From the NCBI RefSeq assembly GCF_019090165.1, contig NZ_JAHRIB010000098.1, forward strand, positions 1-64,000: a stretch of DNA of 64,000 nt, in the 5' to 3' direction. Below are positions 26,309 through 36,384 of the stretch, one piece after another. The number at the start of each line of letters is the position of its first letter. The stretch's first letter is position 1. The notes beneath the pieces are model-generated. The model did not search any database, was not told the origin of the DNA, and saw nothing but the letters and a program-made list of their open reading frames with translations. The DNA comes from Streptomyces sp. BV286 (GTDB taxonomy: Bacteria; Actinomycetota; Actinomycetes; Streptomycetales; Streptomycetaceae). Position numbers and translations under genes: made by a program.

Positions 26309-27540
26309 CAGCTGGATCTCCTTGCTGTGCGGCTCCCTACGTGACGGCCGGTCTCGACGGCCGTCGTGTCACCTGCGCGCCCTCCCTTCCGCGGCAGATA
26401 GACCAGGGCCTCCGTGCCCACGAAGCGCAGGACGAAGGTGGTCACCAGAGCGAGCGCCGTGGCGCCGAGCACACTCATCCCGAACCGGCTCACGAGCAGC
26501 GCGATCAGCGGGATGCGCACCACCAGGTCGGCGTTGGCGAGCAGCGCGAACCGCCCGGCCCGGTCCCACCAGCGCCGGTACTGCCGGCGGCCCGGGAAGC
26601 ACAGGTGCTCGATGAGCAGGAAGTTCCAGGCGACGCCGAGCTGGTTGGCGGCGATCTCGGCGGGCAGGTAGTGCATCCCGGCGGCCGTCAGGGCCCACAG
26701 CGCGGCGAGGTTCGGCAGGAAGCCGGTCGCGCCGATCAGCCCGAAGACCACCATCCGGGCCACCGGCGAGGCCGTGCGCAGTCCGGCGAGGTGCCGCAGG
26801 AAGCGGACGCCCTCCCGCGCGGTCGACTTGGACTCGCCCGCGAACCGTGGCCGGAAGACGAACGGCACCTCGGTGACCCGGCGCGGGCGGGCGCGTACGG
26901 CCGTTTCGAGGAGGATCTTGTAGCCGAGCGGCTTCAGGACGTCCGTGGTGACCGCGCTGCGGCGGATCGCGAAGAAGCCGCTCATCGGGTCGCTGATGCC
27001 GCGCAGCCTGCGCGGGAACAGCGTCTTCGTCAGCCAGGTGGCGCCGCGGGACACGGCGACGCGGTAGCCGCCGGCGAGCCCGGCGCGGCTGCCGCCCCTG
27101 ATGTAGCGGGAGGCGACGACGAGCCCCGCGTGGGTGCGCTCACCGGCGTCCACCAACTCCGGTACCAGCGACGGCGGGTGCTGCAGATCGCCGTCCATGA
27201 CGACGATCCAGTCGGAGGTCGCGGCCCGCATCCCCTCGACGACGGCCCCGCCTAGACCGCCGACGGGGCTCTCGCGGTGCAGCACGGTCACCGGGTACGG
27301 GCAGTCCCGGGCGGCCTCGCGGATCACCTCGGGTGTGTCGTCGGTGGAGTCGTCGACGAACACGACCTCGCAGGGCAGCCGCGCGGGCACCGACTCGGTG
27401 ATCCCGCGCAGCAGTTCCCGTATGTTCGCGGACTCGTTGAAGGTCGGGACGACGATGGTGACGGCGCCCGGTTCGGGGACGGCGGTGACCCGCAGCGCGG
27501 GCTCGCCCAGTTCCTCGGGGACGACGGAGTCGTACGTCAT
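26308..27540 (-). CDS. GT2 polyprenyl-phosphate glycosyltransferase fused to GtrA domain
   Basis: The 410-residue protein has an N-terminal GT2 domain (residues about 27-260): TIVVPTFNESANIRELL, metal/UDP-site VVFVDDSTDDTP and VMDGDLQHPP. It resembles dolichol-phosphate mannose synthase. The C-terminal half (about 275-400) has four hydrophobic helices of the GtrA/DPMS-stabilising type. It likely makes polyprenyl-phosphate-linked mannose or glucose on the membrane. That would supply the donor for the PMT-like transferase encoded just upstream, which overlaps it by ATGA. The start is ATG 27540. Confidence 0.9.
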   Translation of the reverse strand: MTYDSVVPEELGEPALRVTAVPEPGAVTIVVPTFNESANIRELLRGITESVPARLPCEVVFVDDSTDDTPEVIREAARDCPYPVTVLHRESPVGGLGGAVVEGMRAATSDWIVVMDGDLQHPPSLVPELVDAGERTHAGLVVASRYIRGGSRAGLAGGYRVAVSRGATWLTKTLFPRRLRGISDPMSGFFAIRRSAVTTDVLKPLGYKILLETAVRARPRRVTEVPFVFRPRFAGESKSTAREGVRFLRHLAGLRTASPVARMVVFGLIGATGFLPNLAALWALTAAGMHYLPAEIAANQLGVAWNFLLIEHLCFPGRRQYRRWWDRAGRFALLANADLVVRIPLIALLVSRFGMSVLGATALALVTTFVLRFVGTEALVYLPRKGGRAGDTTAVETGRHVGSRTARRSS

Positions 27541-29240
27541 CGGCCGTCTCCGCCGGCCGCCGCGCCGGAGGTGCCGGGCGTGCCCGCCGTGCTCGCCCTG
27601 CTCTTCCCGGAACCGCCCCTGATCTGCCGGATCTCGATGCGGTCCTCGCCCTTGCCGAAGGTGGCGACCGGCGTGGAGTGCTCCATCGCCTGTCTGACGT
27701 TGGGCAGGTCGACCGCGTCGCGCCGCACCGTCGGGGAGGCCACCACGTAGTCGAGGTCGCGCCAGCCGCGCGGCATCGTCTTCGTCACCGCGGGGTCGAG
27801 GTCGGCCTTGTAGAACCAGATGACGCCGAGGCCCGGCCGGTATCCGGCGTGCACGAGGTCGAGCCAGAGCGCGTCGTCGACCAGGACACGGGTCTCCTCG
27901 GGGTTGTCGACCTCGGTCGCCAGCCACTTCGACGCGGCCTGGTAGGGGGCGTTGGCGTCGGTGGTGACGGCGGTGCGGGCGCCGTCGTACCAGCGCGGCA
28001 CGACGTACACCGCCGAGGCCGCGACGAGGAGCGCCGCGATGACGTACCTCCCCCCGGTGACGAACCGCTTCTCGTCGACCTCGCGCCACCTGCGCAGCAC
28101 CCCGTGCGCGACGCTCGCGGTGCCTCCGGCGAGGACCAGCGCGAGGAACGGCAGGGCCTGGATGACGTACATCGCGGGCAGGTAGCCGTTCGGCCGCAGG
28201 GCGACCAGCGCGAGGATGCCGACGGTCAGGGCCGGCCCGGCGAGGGCCCGCGCGGTCACCGACCAGCGCCAGGTGACGAGGAGCAGCAGCGCCCCGGCCA
28301 GGCCTCCGAGGGGCAGGACGCGGTCGTAGTACAGCCAGGACTGCAGGACCCCGTACGAGCCGGAGCCCGCGTCGAGGATGAATCCGGAACCGGGCCTGGT
28401 CATCTGGTACTTGAGGCCGTCCCAGAGCGACACGTGTCCGGCGCCGGGGAAGAACTCGCCCTTGAGGAGCGCGAAGAGGGGATACGAGAGGCCGACGAGC
28501 ACGCAGGCCGTGACGGCTCCGGTGAGGGCGAACTTGCGGGTGTCCCGGTGGCTGTGGCGCCACATGGTGACCATCAGCGCCGGGAGGACGACGAGCATCG
28601 TCTCCTTGGTGAGCACCGCGGCCGCGGCCGCGAGTCCGGCGCCGAAGTGGTGCCAGAGGTGACGGCTCGGGGAGGCGGCCAGGAAGAACGCGAAGAGCGT
28701 CCACATCACGGCGATGTTGTCGAGGAAGATCTCGCGCTGGAGGACCACCGACAGCGGCGAGAGCCCGAAGAGCAGCAGGGCGAGGCCGGCCGCCCAGCGG
28801 GGCAGCGAGAGGCGGCGGGCCAGCGCGTAGACGAGGATCGCGCTGACGGCGCTGACCAGCAGCATCACGATCCGCATCGAGCCGACCGTCATCGACTCGG
28901 GGCTGATCAGGGACGGTATCCAGGTCAGCAGGGCTATCTGTATCCAGCCGAGGGGCGGATGGTCGTACCAGTACGTGTAGTGGGCCAGGCCGTCGCCCTG
29001 CTGCACGGCCCAGGCCTGCGCGAGGTAGGTGCCCTCGTCGTCGCTGAGGGTCGGGTAGTCGGCGATGTTCCAGCCCTGCACGGTCATGACGGCCGCGAGG
29101 AGTACGCCGCACAGGATCAGGTCGGCCCGCGAACGGCGCAGCCGTGACGGCTTCGTCCGAGGTGTCGCAGGGGTGCTGGGTGCAGGGGTGCGCTGCGCGG
29201 GGACCTTGACCGTGGTCACCGCGGGAAGGGTGGAAGTCAC
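27537..29240 (-). CDS. PMT/ArnT-like integral membrane glycosyltransferase (GT39/GT83 type)
   Basis: The 567-residue polytopic protein has about 11-12 transmembrane helices. After a Pro-rich cytosolic N-terminus comes the first helix and then the loop motif LSDDEGTYLAQAWAV, with the acidic pair typical of GT-C enzymes such as PMT and ArnT. A second acidic/His loop (WYDHPPLGW) and the C-terminal extracytoplasmic domain match the GT-C layout. Such enzymes move a sugar from polyprenyl phosphate to an acceptor on the outside. GTG start 29240 overlaps the upstream GT2 stop as GTGA, and its own stop overlaps the next ATG. Acceptor unknown. Confidence 0.85.
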   Translation of the reverse strand: MTSTLPAVTTVKVPAQRTPAPSTPATPRTKPSRLRRSRADLILCGVLLAAVMTVQGWNIADYPTLSDDEGTYLAQAWAVQQGDGLAHYTYWYDHPPLGWIQIALLTWIPSLISPESMTVGSMRIVMLLVSAVSAILVYALARRLSLPRWAAGLALLLFGLSPLSVVLQREIFLDNIAVMWTLFAFFLAASPSRHLWHHFGAGLAAAAAVLTKETMLVVLPALMVTMWRHSHRDTRKFALTGAVTACVLVGLSYPLFALLKGEFFPGAGHVSLWDGLKYQMTRPGSGFILDAGSGSYGVLQSWLYYDRVLPLGGLAGALLLLVTWRWSVTARALAGPALTVGILALVALRPNGYLPAMYVIQALPFLALVLAGGTASVAHGVLRRWREVDEKRFVTGGRYVIAALLVAASAVYVVPRWYDGARTAVTTDANAPYQAASKWLATEVDNPEETRVLVDDALWLDLVHAGYRPGLGVIWFYKADLDPAVTKTMPRGWRDLDYVVASPTVRRDAVDLPNVRQAMEHSTPVATFGKGEDRIEIRQIRGGSGKSRASTAGTPGTSGAAAGGDGR

Positions 29241-30523
29241 GCAGGAACGTCCTCTCGGGACCCGCGGGTCATGGCCGCGGCTTCGGTGTCGGTGAGGTGC
29301 GCACCGACGTGACTGGTCAGCTCCCAGTCGTTGTGGCCCCTCTGCTCGCGCCACACGGCACGGACGGCCGCACCGGCGAGGAGCACCTGGTAGAAGGGGC
29401 CGCCGACGACGAGCTTCAGGTAGTGGACGAATCGCACACGAAGCCCGTACTGCTTGCCGAAGTCGTGCAGCCCGACCAGTTCGAAGACGAAGGTGACGAA
29501 CGCGGTGACGGCCGGCAGGAAGGTGATGAAGGCGATGCCGACCGGCACGTCGAGGAAGAGCGCGACGGCCACGTTCAGCGGGATGATGACGCCGGAGATG
29601 GCCTGGAGGTACGGCGTCATCAGGGTGTAGCGGGCGAGGAGCCGCTGCCCGAAGCCCGGGAGCTGCTTCCAGTCCTTCTTGCGGTAGACCTGCAGGAAGC
29701 CCTGGTTCCACCGGGTGCGCTGCTTGAGCAGCGACATCAGGCTGCCGGGCGTCTCCTCCTTGGTCACCATGTCGGAGTCGTAGGCGACGACGACCTTCTT
29801 GCCGATGCTGGAGAGCCGCACTCCCAGGTCGCAGTCCTCGGCGAGGCAGTCGGGGTCCCAGCCCTCGGCCTCGCGCAGGACGTCCGTGCGGACGAAGACG
29901 GTGTTGCCGCCGAGCGGGATGAATCCTTTCTGCGCGTGCAGGTGGAGACGGGAGCGGAACCAGAAGAAGTACTCCAGGCAGTTGCGCAGGCTGTACCAGC
30001 TGGAGTGGAAGTTGATGAGCTGGACGCCGCCCTGCACGACGTCGGCGCCCGTCGAGCGGAAGGCGTGGTCGACGTGCGCGAGCAGCTCCGGGTGGACCTG
30101 GTCCTCGGCGTCGAAGACCCCGACGACATCACCGCGGCAGTGCGGCAGCGCCGTGTTCATGGCCCTCGGCTTGTTCTTCTTCTCGTGGGTGTCGACGACG
30201 ACACGCACCCGCGGGTCGCGCGCCGCGGCGTCGCGGGCGACCTCGGTGGTCTCCGGGTCGTCGTGCCCGACGATCACGATGATCTCGAAGTCGGTGTGGC
30301 TGGATTCCAGCAGTCGCTGGATGGTGTGGTCCAGCACGGCCTGTTCGTGCCGTGCTGGCAGCAGCAGCGAGAACGACAGGTGCTCGCCCCCGTCCGGGCT
30401 GCTGAACCGGGTGGAGGCCAGCACCTCGGGCGTACGCCACGCGTGCATCTGCCACCACAAGGTGAACGCGGCCATCCAGAAAAGGGCAAGCGAAACGGCA
30501 GCGATGAAGACAGACGTCAGCAA
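29237..30523 (-). CDS. Processive GT2 family membrane glycosyltransferase
   Basis: From a TTG at 30523 the protein has 428 residues. An N-terminal TM helix (SVFIAAVSLALFWMAAF) comes first. A GT2 domain follows with FSLLLPARHE, VVGVFDAEDQVHP (the D-x-D metal site), LGGNTVFVRTDVL, the TED-like AEDCDLGVRL, and the QXXRW motif KQRTRWNQGF. Three to four TM helices close the protein. QRTRW is characteristic of processive enzymes such as cellulose, hyaluronan and poly-GlcNAc synthases. TTG with GGGGGG upstream is my best start, but a GTG about 70 nt further up cannot be excluded. It heads the four-gene glycan operon. Confidence 0.88.
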   Translation of the reverse strand: MLTSVFIAAVSLALFWMAAFTLWWQMHAWRTPEVLASTRFSSPDGGEHLSFSLLLPARHEQAVLDHTIQRLLESSHTDFEIIVIVGHDDPETTEVARDAAARDPRVRVVVDTHEKKNKPRAMNTALPHCRGDVVGVFDAEDQVHPELLAHVDHAFRSTGADVVQGGVQLINFHSSWYSLRNCLEYFFWFRSRLHLHAQKGFIPLGGNTVFVRTDVLREAEGWDPDCLAEDCDLGVRLSSIGKKVVVAYDSDMVTKEETPGSLMSLLKQRTRWNQGFLQVYRKKDWKQLPGFGQRLLARYTLMTPYLQAISGVIIPLNVAVALFLDVPVGIAFITFLPAVTAFVTFVFELVGLHDFGKQYGLRVRFVHYLKLVVGGPFYQVLLAGAAVRAVWREQRGHNDWELTSHVGAHLTDTEAAAMTRGSREDVPA

Positions 30524-30722
30524 AAGATCCCCCCAGGATCCCCGAAACCCCCTGTCACGACAGCGAGTCACTCCTGTCGTGTCCGGGACAGAGACTATGG
30601 GGGTTCTGTGAAGCCCGGGAGGTCTTCTGATAAATATCGTGTTTCGGAATGGTCGGTCGGTTGTCAGACGAAACCGAACAAGTGCGCACATTCGCAGTCT
30701 GTGCGCACACCCCCTCCGTCGG

Positions 30723-32753
30723 TCAGCGCCCCAATGCCGCCCGGAGACGCTCGACATCGGTCGTCGGAGCGTCACAAGTGAAATTACGGCAGACATACGC
30801 CGTCGGTTCACCGCCGACCAGTGACCGGCCCGCGAGCAGCGGCAGTTCGTCGCTCCCCGGAGCACCCACGGCGACGACCGCGCCGGGTGCGGTGGCGAGC
30901 AGGGCGACGCGGTGCAGCTCCCGGGTGGCCGGGTCCTCGGCCGGGCCGACGACGGCCACCTCGCGCGGCCCGTCGAGCTGGGCCTCGGCGGCGGCCAGAC
31001 CCCAGCCGATGAACCGCGGCACGCGCGGACCGAGCGCCTTCACCACTCCCAACGCCCGCTCCGCGGCGGCACGATGGGGCTCCGAACCGGTCTGGGCCGC
31101 ATAGCTCAGCAGCGCCCCGGCAGCCGCGCTCCAGCCGGAGGGCGTGGCGTTGTCGGTCGGGTCCTGCGGGCGACGGATGAGCTTCTCGGCGTCGGCCGCC
31201 GTGTCGTACAGCCCTCCTGACTCCTCGTCGGTGAACTGCACGAGGACGTGGTCGAGCAGGAAGCCGGCGAAATCCAGCCAGACACCCTCACCGGTCACGG
31301 AGGCGAGCGCGAGGAAGCCCTCCGCGACGTCCGCGTAGTCCTCCAGCACACCCGCGTGGGCGCCCGCCCGGCCGTCCTTGCTGGTACGGGCGAGGCGCGC
31401 GTGCTCGTCCAGGTGGAGTCGCACCAGGAGGTCGGCGGCCCCGACCGCCGCGTCGACGAGGTCGGGCCGGTCGAAGTACGCGCCCGTCTCGGCCAGGGCG
31501 GCGACGGCCAGCCCGTTCCAGGCGGCCACGACCTTGTCGTCGCGGCCGGGGGCGGGGCGGCCGTCGCGCGCCTCCTTCAGGCGGGCCTTGACGGAGTCGA
31601 TACGGGCGGCGTCGAACACGCCCTCCCGCTGCGGCAGCTGCAGGACGGAGGCGCCCTCCTCGAACGAGCCCTCCTCGGTCACTCCGAAGTAGTCGGCGGC
31701 GACCTCGGCATCCTGCTCGCCGAGGACCTCGCGCAGCTCAGCGGGCGTCCACACGTAATAGGCGCCCTCGACGTGCTTCCCGGTCCCGTCGTCGCTGTCG
31801 GCGTCGAGCGCGGAGGCGAACCCGCCCTCGTTCGTGCGCAGTTCGCGGACCATGAAGTCGGCGGTCTCCAGGGCGACCCGGCGGGCGAGATCGGACCCCG
31901 TGGCCCGCCACAGGTGCGCGTACACCCGGCACAGCAGGGCGTTGTCGTACAGCATCTTCTCGAAGTGGGGCACGACCCACTCGCGGTCGACGGAGTAGCG
32001 GGCGAAGCCGCCGCCCAGCTGGTCGTAGATACCGCCGCGGGCCATCCGCTCGCACGTGTCGGCCGCCATCTGCAGCGCGCCCTCGGCCCCGGTGCGCGCA
32101 TGGTGCCGCAGCAGGAACTCGACGGCCATGGACGGCGGGAACTTGGGCGCCCCGCCGAAGCCGCCGTGCGCGGCGTCGTAGTCACGGGTGAGACCGAGCA
32201 GCGCCCGCGCGAGGTCCTCCTCGCCCGGCGCCTGCGCGTCCCCGAAGCCGATCTCACGGCCGGCGAGATCACGCACGATCTTCTCGGCGACCTCGGCGAC
32301 CTCGTCCCGCCGGTCGGTCCACGCGCTGTGCACCCCCTCCAGGACCTGCCGGAACGAAGGGCTCCCCTGCCGGGGCGCAGGCGGGAAGTAGGTGCCGAAG
32401 TAGAACGGCTCGGCGCCCGGCGTGAGGAAGACGGTCATGGGCCAGCCACCCTGCCCGGTCGCCGCCTGCACGGCCTCCATGTAGACCGCGTCGACGTCGG
32501 GCCGCTCCTCGCGGTCCACCTTGACGTTCACGAAGTGCGCGTTGAGGTAGTCGGCGGTCTCCTGGTCCTCGAACGACTCGTGCGCCATGACGTGGCACCA
32601 GTGGCAGCTGCTGTACCCGACGCTCAGCAGGACCGGCTTACCGGTCCTGTCCGCCTCCTCGAAGGCCTCGGCCGACCAGGGCCACCAGTCGACGGGGTTG
32701 TCGGCGTGCTGCAGGAGGTAGGGGGACGTCTCGTGGGCCAGTCGGTTCGGCAT
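30723..32753 (-). CDS. YyaL/SSP411 family protein (thioredoxin-like domain plus six-hairpin glycosidase-like region)
   Basis: The roughly 676-residue protein starts with the conserved [21 protein letters not shown]. An N-terminal thioredoxin-fold DUF255 domain has the redox motif SSCHWCHVM (near residue 50). A long alpha/alpha-barrel region follows, with [24 protein letters not shown] and [11 protein letters not shown], all hallmarks of the YyaL/spermatogenesis-associated protein 20 family. The ATG at 32753 matches the family start better than the one at 32762. The biochemical role of the family is not settled. It is cytosolic and faces away from the STAND gene, with a 198-bp intergenic region between. 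Confidence 0.9.
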   Translation of the reverse strand: MPNRLAHETSPYLLQHADNPVDWWPWSAEAFEEADRTGKPVLLSVGYSSCHWCHVMAHESFEDQETADYLNAHFVNVKVDREERPDVDAVYMEAVQAATGQGGWPMTVFLTPGAEPFYFGTYFPPAPRQGSPSFRQVLEGVHSAWTDRRDEVAEVAEKIVRDLAGREIGFGDAQAPGEEDLARALLGLTRDYDAAHGGFGGAPKFPPSMAVEFLLRHHARTGAEGALQMAADTCERMARGGIYDQLGGGFARYSVDREWVVPHFEKMLYDNALLCRVYAHLWRATGSDLARRVALETADFMVRELRTNEGGFASALDADSDDGTGKHVEGAYYVWTPAELREVLGEQDAEVAADYFGVTEEGSFEEGASVLQLPQREGVFDAARIDSVKARLKEARDGRPAPGRDDKVVAAWNGLAVAALAETGAYFDRPDLVDAAVGAADLLVRLHLDEHARLARTSKDGRAGAHAGVLEDYADVAEGFLALASVTGEGVWLDFAGFLLDHVLVQFTDEESGGLYDTAADAEKLIRRPQDPTDNATPSGWSAAAGALLSYAAQTGSEPHRAAAERALGVVKALGPRVPRFIGWGLAAAEAQLDGPREVAVVGPAEDPATRELHRVALLATAPGAVVAVGAPGSDELPLLAGRSLVGGEPTAYVCRNFTCDAPTTDVERLRAALGR

Positions 32754-32951
32754 GGGGTCCATCCTGCCGCAGTACCCACGGGGCCGCGCGGATCACCGGG
32801 ACGCGCGGCGGATCACCCGCTCTCCACAGGGGTAGGTCACGGGTCCGGGCCGCGAGGACGGGCGTGGGCATGCCAGAGGCTCTCTCGCCTTCCCCGCTCA
32901 TCCGCAGGACACTTGACCAAGAAAGCCGTTACCGGCAAAGGGGGATCCGAT

Positions 32952-35900
32952 ATGCGGGACAGCCATCGGGCGGAGGCCGAACGGCTGTTGGTCCGGGCCG
33001 TGGAGGAGGAGGTCCGGCGCTCGGGCGGCCGGGCCGACGCGAGCGTCCTGCTGTCGCGGGCGCGGGCCGCGCTGGACTCCATGGCACGGACGGCCGCCGA
33101 GGAGTACGAGGCCTACACCCACGCACTGGACGAGGCGGAGGCCGGCCGGCTGAGCTTCGGGCAGCGCTACGCACGCGAGGGCGCCGGAACTCCCCTGCTG
33201 GTGGCGGCGGTCGCGGCGCTCACGGCCGTGGTGGCGGACCTGGCGCTCGGCACCGGCGCGGGCGCCGCGGTGGGCGCGGGCGCGGTCGTCGGCGTCGCCG
33301 GCGCCGCCACGACGGTGGCGAAGGTGACCGCCTCCCATCTGCCGGCCGCGAGCCGCCGGGCAGGCGCCCTCGGGCAGCCGGGCGGCCCGGAGCAGTTGCG
33401 GCTGGCCTGGCTGACCGCCCTGGAGGTCCGCGGGATCCGCCCGTTCTTCGACCAGCAGCGGGTCTACAACGCCGCGACCGGGGCGAAGAAGGGCGCACCC
33501 CAGCTGCGGCGTACGGACAAGAGCGCGGCGGCCCGCAGACGCAGTGTTCTGGAGCAGTCCTTCGGTCAGCTCCCGGAACCGGTCGGGCCGTTCGCCGGCC
33601 GCCGCCAGGAACTGCTGCGGATCGCCCAGTGGGTGCACGCGGCCCGCGCGAGCACGGAGACCAGGCCGACGGTGGTCGTCCTGCACGGCGCGCCGGGTTC
33701 GGGCCGCAGCACGCTCGCCGTGCGCGCCGCGCACGAGTTGAAGGACCAGTTCCGGGGCGCGTGCGTGGTGGACCTGCGGGGCGACAGCCCGGAGGAGCCG
33801 CCGCTGACCACCCGAGACGCGCTGCTCCACCTGCTGAACCGGCTGGGCGCGCCCCGCGAGCAGCTTCTGTTCCGTGAGCGGTCCTCGCAGGACCAGCAGG
33901 TCCGGCGGCTCGCCGAGCTCTATCACCAGCATCTGACCGGTCTGGCCGTGACGATCGTGCTGGACGACGCCCACGACGTGGAGCAGGTCCGCACGCTCGT
34001 GCCGGAACGCTCCGACAGCCTTGTCCTCGTCACCGCCCGCAAGCCCCTGGACCTGCCCGCCGACCTCCCGGCGTGGGTGCACCAGCACGCGGTGGAGCCG
34101 TTGGCCGCACCGGGCGCCGAGGAGCTCCTGAAGGCCTCCGCGCAGGACGACTCCGCCCCGTACGACGCCGAAGCCTCCGACGAGGTGAGGGAGTTGTGCG
34201 GCGGGCTCCCGCTGGCGCTGCGCATCGCGGGTTCGTCCCTGGGCCCGCGCACCTCCCGCCGGCTCGCCACCGACCTGGCGGCGTACGGGCCGGTCGAGCC
34301 GGTCGAACGGGTGCTGTGGCTGCGCTACACGGACCAGTCGGACACGGCGAGGCGGCTGCTGCGGCGGCTGGCTCTGGCGGGTCGCGCCTCGCTGGGCGCG
34401 GCCGCGGCGGCCGCCCTCCTCTCGACGGACGAGCCGGAGGCGACCCGCCACCTGGAGGCGCTCTCCCGCGCGGGCCTGATCGACCATGTCCGCGGCAGCC
34501 GCTACCGCCTGCACGATCTCGTACGCGCCTTCGCGCAGGCCCGCCTCCTCGACGAGGAGGACCCGGCCGAGCGCACGGCCGCGCAGGAACGTCTCATCGT
34601 GAACTACGCCGAGCTCGCGGACTCGGTGATCCGCCTGGTCGACGGGAAGACGTCCACGCGGGCGGACCAGTTCGGGCCGCACGGCTTCACCTCACTGGAC
34701 GCGGCCCTGCGCTGGCTGGACGACGAGTCGAGCTTCATCACGGCGGCACTGCGGCACGCGGAGGGTGTGAACCAGGCGGCGGTGCTCAACCTCCTGGGCG
34801 CCCTGTGCGACTACTGCCTGCTGCGCGGCGACCTCTACCGGCTGGGCGAGATCAGCGAGTTGACGCAGGCCGTCGACCAGGGGCTGCTGGTCCGCTCGGT
34901 GCAGTGGCGCACGGGTATCGCGGCCCGTCAGCTCGGCGAACTCGACAAGGCCCGTACGACGCTGACCTCGGTGGTCGACCTCTACTTCGAGGCCCACCAC
35001 GACGCGGGCGCGGCCCGGGCGCTGTGCTCCCTCGGGATCACCCTGCACCACCAGGGCAACCTCACCGAGGCGGCGGTGAAGCTCCAGGAGGCGCTGGACC
35101 TCCAGGCCTCCCCCGACCTCGCGGCGGACCGCGCCTGGACGATGCACGCGCTCGCCGCCGTGGAGCGGGACCGGGCGAGGCTGCGTGAGGCACTCGATCT
35201 GCTGACGAACGCCCTGGTCCTGCACCGTGAGGGCGAGTCCGTGCACGGTGAGGCCTGGGCACACTTCCAGCTCGGCCAGCTGGGCCTGCGCATGGGCGAC
35301 GTGCCGCGCGCCGAGTCCGAGCTCCGTTCGGCCCTCGACCTGTACGGGCGCACACGCGACGCACGCGGCGAGGCCTGGGCGCTGACCCAGCTGGCCCGGG
35401 CCCGGCTGGTCGACGGTGACCCTTCCTCCGCCGTCGACGGCCTGCGCCAGGCGGCCTCCCGCCACCGCGAGAACGAGGACTCCCGCGGCGAGGCCTGGAC
35501 GGTGTACTACCTGGGCCAGTCGCTGGAGGAGACGGGCAGTCTCGACCAGGCGGTCCGCGAGCTGGAGCGGTCCCGGACGATGTTCTCGCGGATCCGTGAC
35601 GTCTACGGCCTGGCGTGCGCCCGCCACCACTCGGCCCGGGTGACGCGCGACCAGCGGGCCGCGCAGACCGGCTCGCTGCGGAACTCGGGCTTCGCCCGGC
35701 AGCTCCTGGTGGACGCGCGGGCCGACTTCCAGCGGATCGGCGTCGCCCATGGGGAGGCGTGGACCTGCCTGGAGCTGGCGGTCGTGGACGCGGGCAACGC
35801 CCGTACGCAGCCCGCGCTGGCCCTGTGCGACGAGGCGACCGCGCTCTTCGCCTCGTACGGCGACCGCCGCGGCGAGGACTGGGCCCGCTTCCTGCGCTGC

Positions 35901-36155
35901 ACCCTGCTGCCGTACGCCTCCCCCGGGGGCGTCGAGGTGGGCACCGCTGTCGCCCAGGAGGAGCTGTCCCAGCTGTCGCGCACCGGTCATCCGACCCGCG
36001 ACGGAAAGCTGGACGACTACATCGAGGCGTACCAGCTCCTCCTGGAACGGGGAGCGGACCTGGAGTCCGGCTGGCAGGCCTGGCGTCTGGGCATGGTGCC
36101 GAACCGCCATGCGCGGGAGGTCATGGGGGTGCCGGTGTCGGCCCGGCGGGCGTGA
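32952..36155 (+). CDS. Membrane-linked STAND protein (NB-ARC-like, TPR) with altered Walker A
   Basis: The 1067-residue protein has a helical N-terminus and two tightly spaced Gly/Ala-rich hydrophobic segments (residues about 81-100 and 101-125). A basic linker follows, then an NB-ARC-like ATPase, a winged helix with YRLHDLVRAFA, and TPRs (about 620-1040) with repeated RGEAW caps. The P-loop reads GAPGSGRST (246-254): the invariant lysine is arginine. Walker B IVLDDAHD and GLPLALRIAG are intact. Arg could weaken or abolish hydrolysis, leaving a nucleotide-binding scaffold. The ATG at 32952 is the reasonable start; the much longer open frame to 31248 is antisense to the YyaL gene. No effector gene or RHIM-like motif is apparent here. 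Confidence 0.87.
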   Translation: MRDSHRAEAERLLVRAVEEEVRRSGGRADASVLLSRARAALDSMARTAAEEYEAYTHALDEAEAGRLSFGQRYAREGAGTPLLVAAVAALTAVVADLALGTGAGAAVGAGAVVGVAGAATTVAKVTASHLPAASRRAGALGQPGGPEQLRLAWLTALEVRGIRPFFDQQRVYNAATGAKKGAPQLRRTDKSAAARRRSVLEQSFGQLPEPVGPFAGRRQELLRIAQWVHAARASTETRPTVVVLHGAPGSGRSTLAVRAAHELKDQFRGACVVDLRGDSPEEPPLTTRDALLHLLNRLGAPREQLLFRERSSQDQQVRRLAELYHQHLTGLAVTIVLDDAHDVEQVRTLVPERSDSLVLVTARKPLDLPADLPAWVHQHAVEPLAAPGAEELLKASAQDDSAPYDAEASDEVRELCGGLPLALRIAGSSLGPRTSRRLATDLAAYGPVEPVERVLWLRYTDQSDTARRLLRRLALAGRASLGAAAAAALLSTDEPEATRHLEALSRAGLIDHVRGSRYRLHDLVRAFAQARLLDEEDPAERTAAQERLIVNYAELADSVIRLVDGKTSTRADQFGPHGFTSLDAALRWLDDESSFITAALRHAEGVNQAAVLNLLGALCDYCLLRGDLYRLGEISELTQAVDQGLLVRSVQWRTGIAARQLGELDKARTTLTSVVDLYFEAHHDAGAARALCSLGITLHHQGNLTEAAVKLQEALDLQASPDLAADRAWTMHALAAVERDRARLREALDLLTNALVLHREGESVHGEAWAHFQLGQLGLRMGDVPRAESELRSALDLYGRTRDARGEAWALTQLARARLVDGDPSSAVDGLRQAASRHRENEDSRGEAWTVYYLGQSLEETGSLDQAVRELERSRTMFSRIRDVYGLACARHHSARVTRDQRAAQTGSLRNSGFARQLLVDARADFQRIGVAHGEAWTCLELAVVDAGNARTQPALALCDEATALFASYGDRRGEDWARFLRCTLLPYASPGGVEVGTAVAQEELSQLSRTGHPTRDGKLDDYIEAYQLLLERGADLESGWQAWRLGMVPNRHAREVMGVPVSARRA

Positions 36156-36258
36156 GGACGGCCGGTCGCGCCCAGGGGGTGCCGGTGGTCCGGTGAGGCC
36201 TTCGGGGCATCACCGGACCTGGGCACCGCCCTGCGCCGTCGCGGCGGGCTCACCACCG

Positions 36259-36370
36259 CACGGAAGTCGGTCCGCACGGAAGTCGGTCCGCACGGGAGCC
36301 GGTCCGCACGGAAGTCGGTCCGCACGGGAGCCGGTCCGCACGGAAGTCGGTCCGCACGGGAGCCGGTCCA
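36259..36370. repeat. 16-bp minisatellite, seven tandem copies
   Basis: Seven exact-length 16-bp units lie between two converging genes. Two variants occur, A (CACGGAAGTCGGTCCG) and B (CACGGGAGCCGGTCCG), in the order A-A-B-A-B-A-B; the last copy ends in A. Each junction makes the small palindrome TCCGCACGGA or TCCGCACGGG-like sequence. The unit length is not a multiple of three, and I see no coding role. Copy number probably varies between strains. Confidence 0.9.
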
Positions 36371-36384
36371 TCCGCGTCCGGGGC

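Noticed and set aside
31248..32951. Upstream extension of the 32952 STAND gene
   Set aside because: The frame is open but lies antisense to the YyaL gene and has no protein-like pattern. The ATG at 32952 begins the natural helical domain.
36259..36370. CRISPR array
   Set aside because: The 16-bp units are directly tandem with no spacers and no cas genes nearby; it is a minisatellite.
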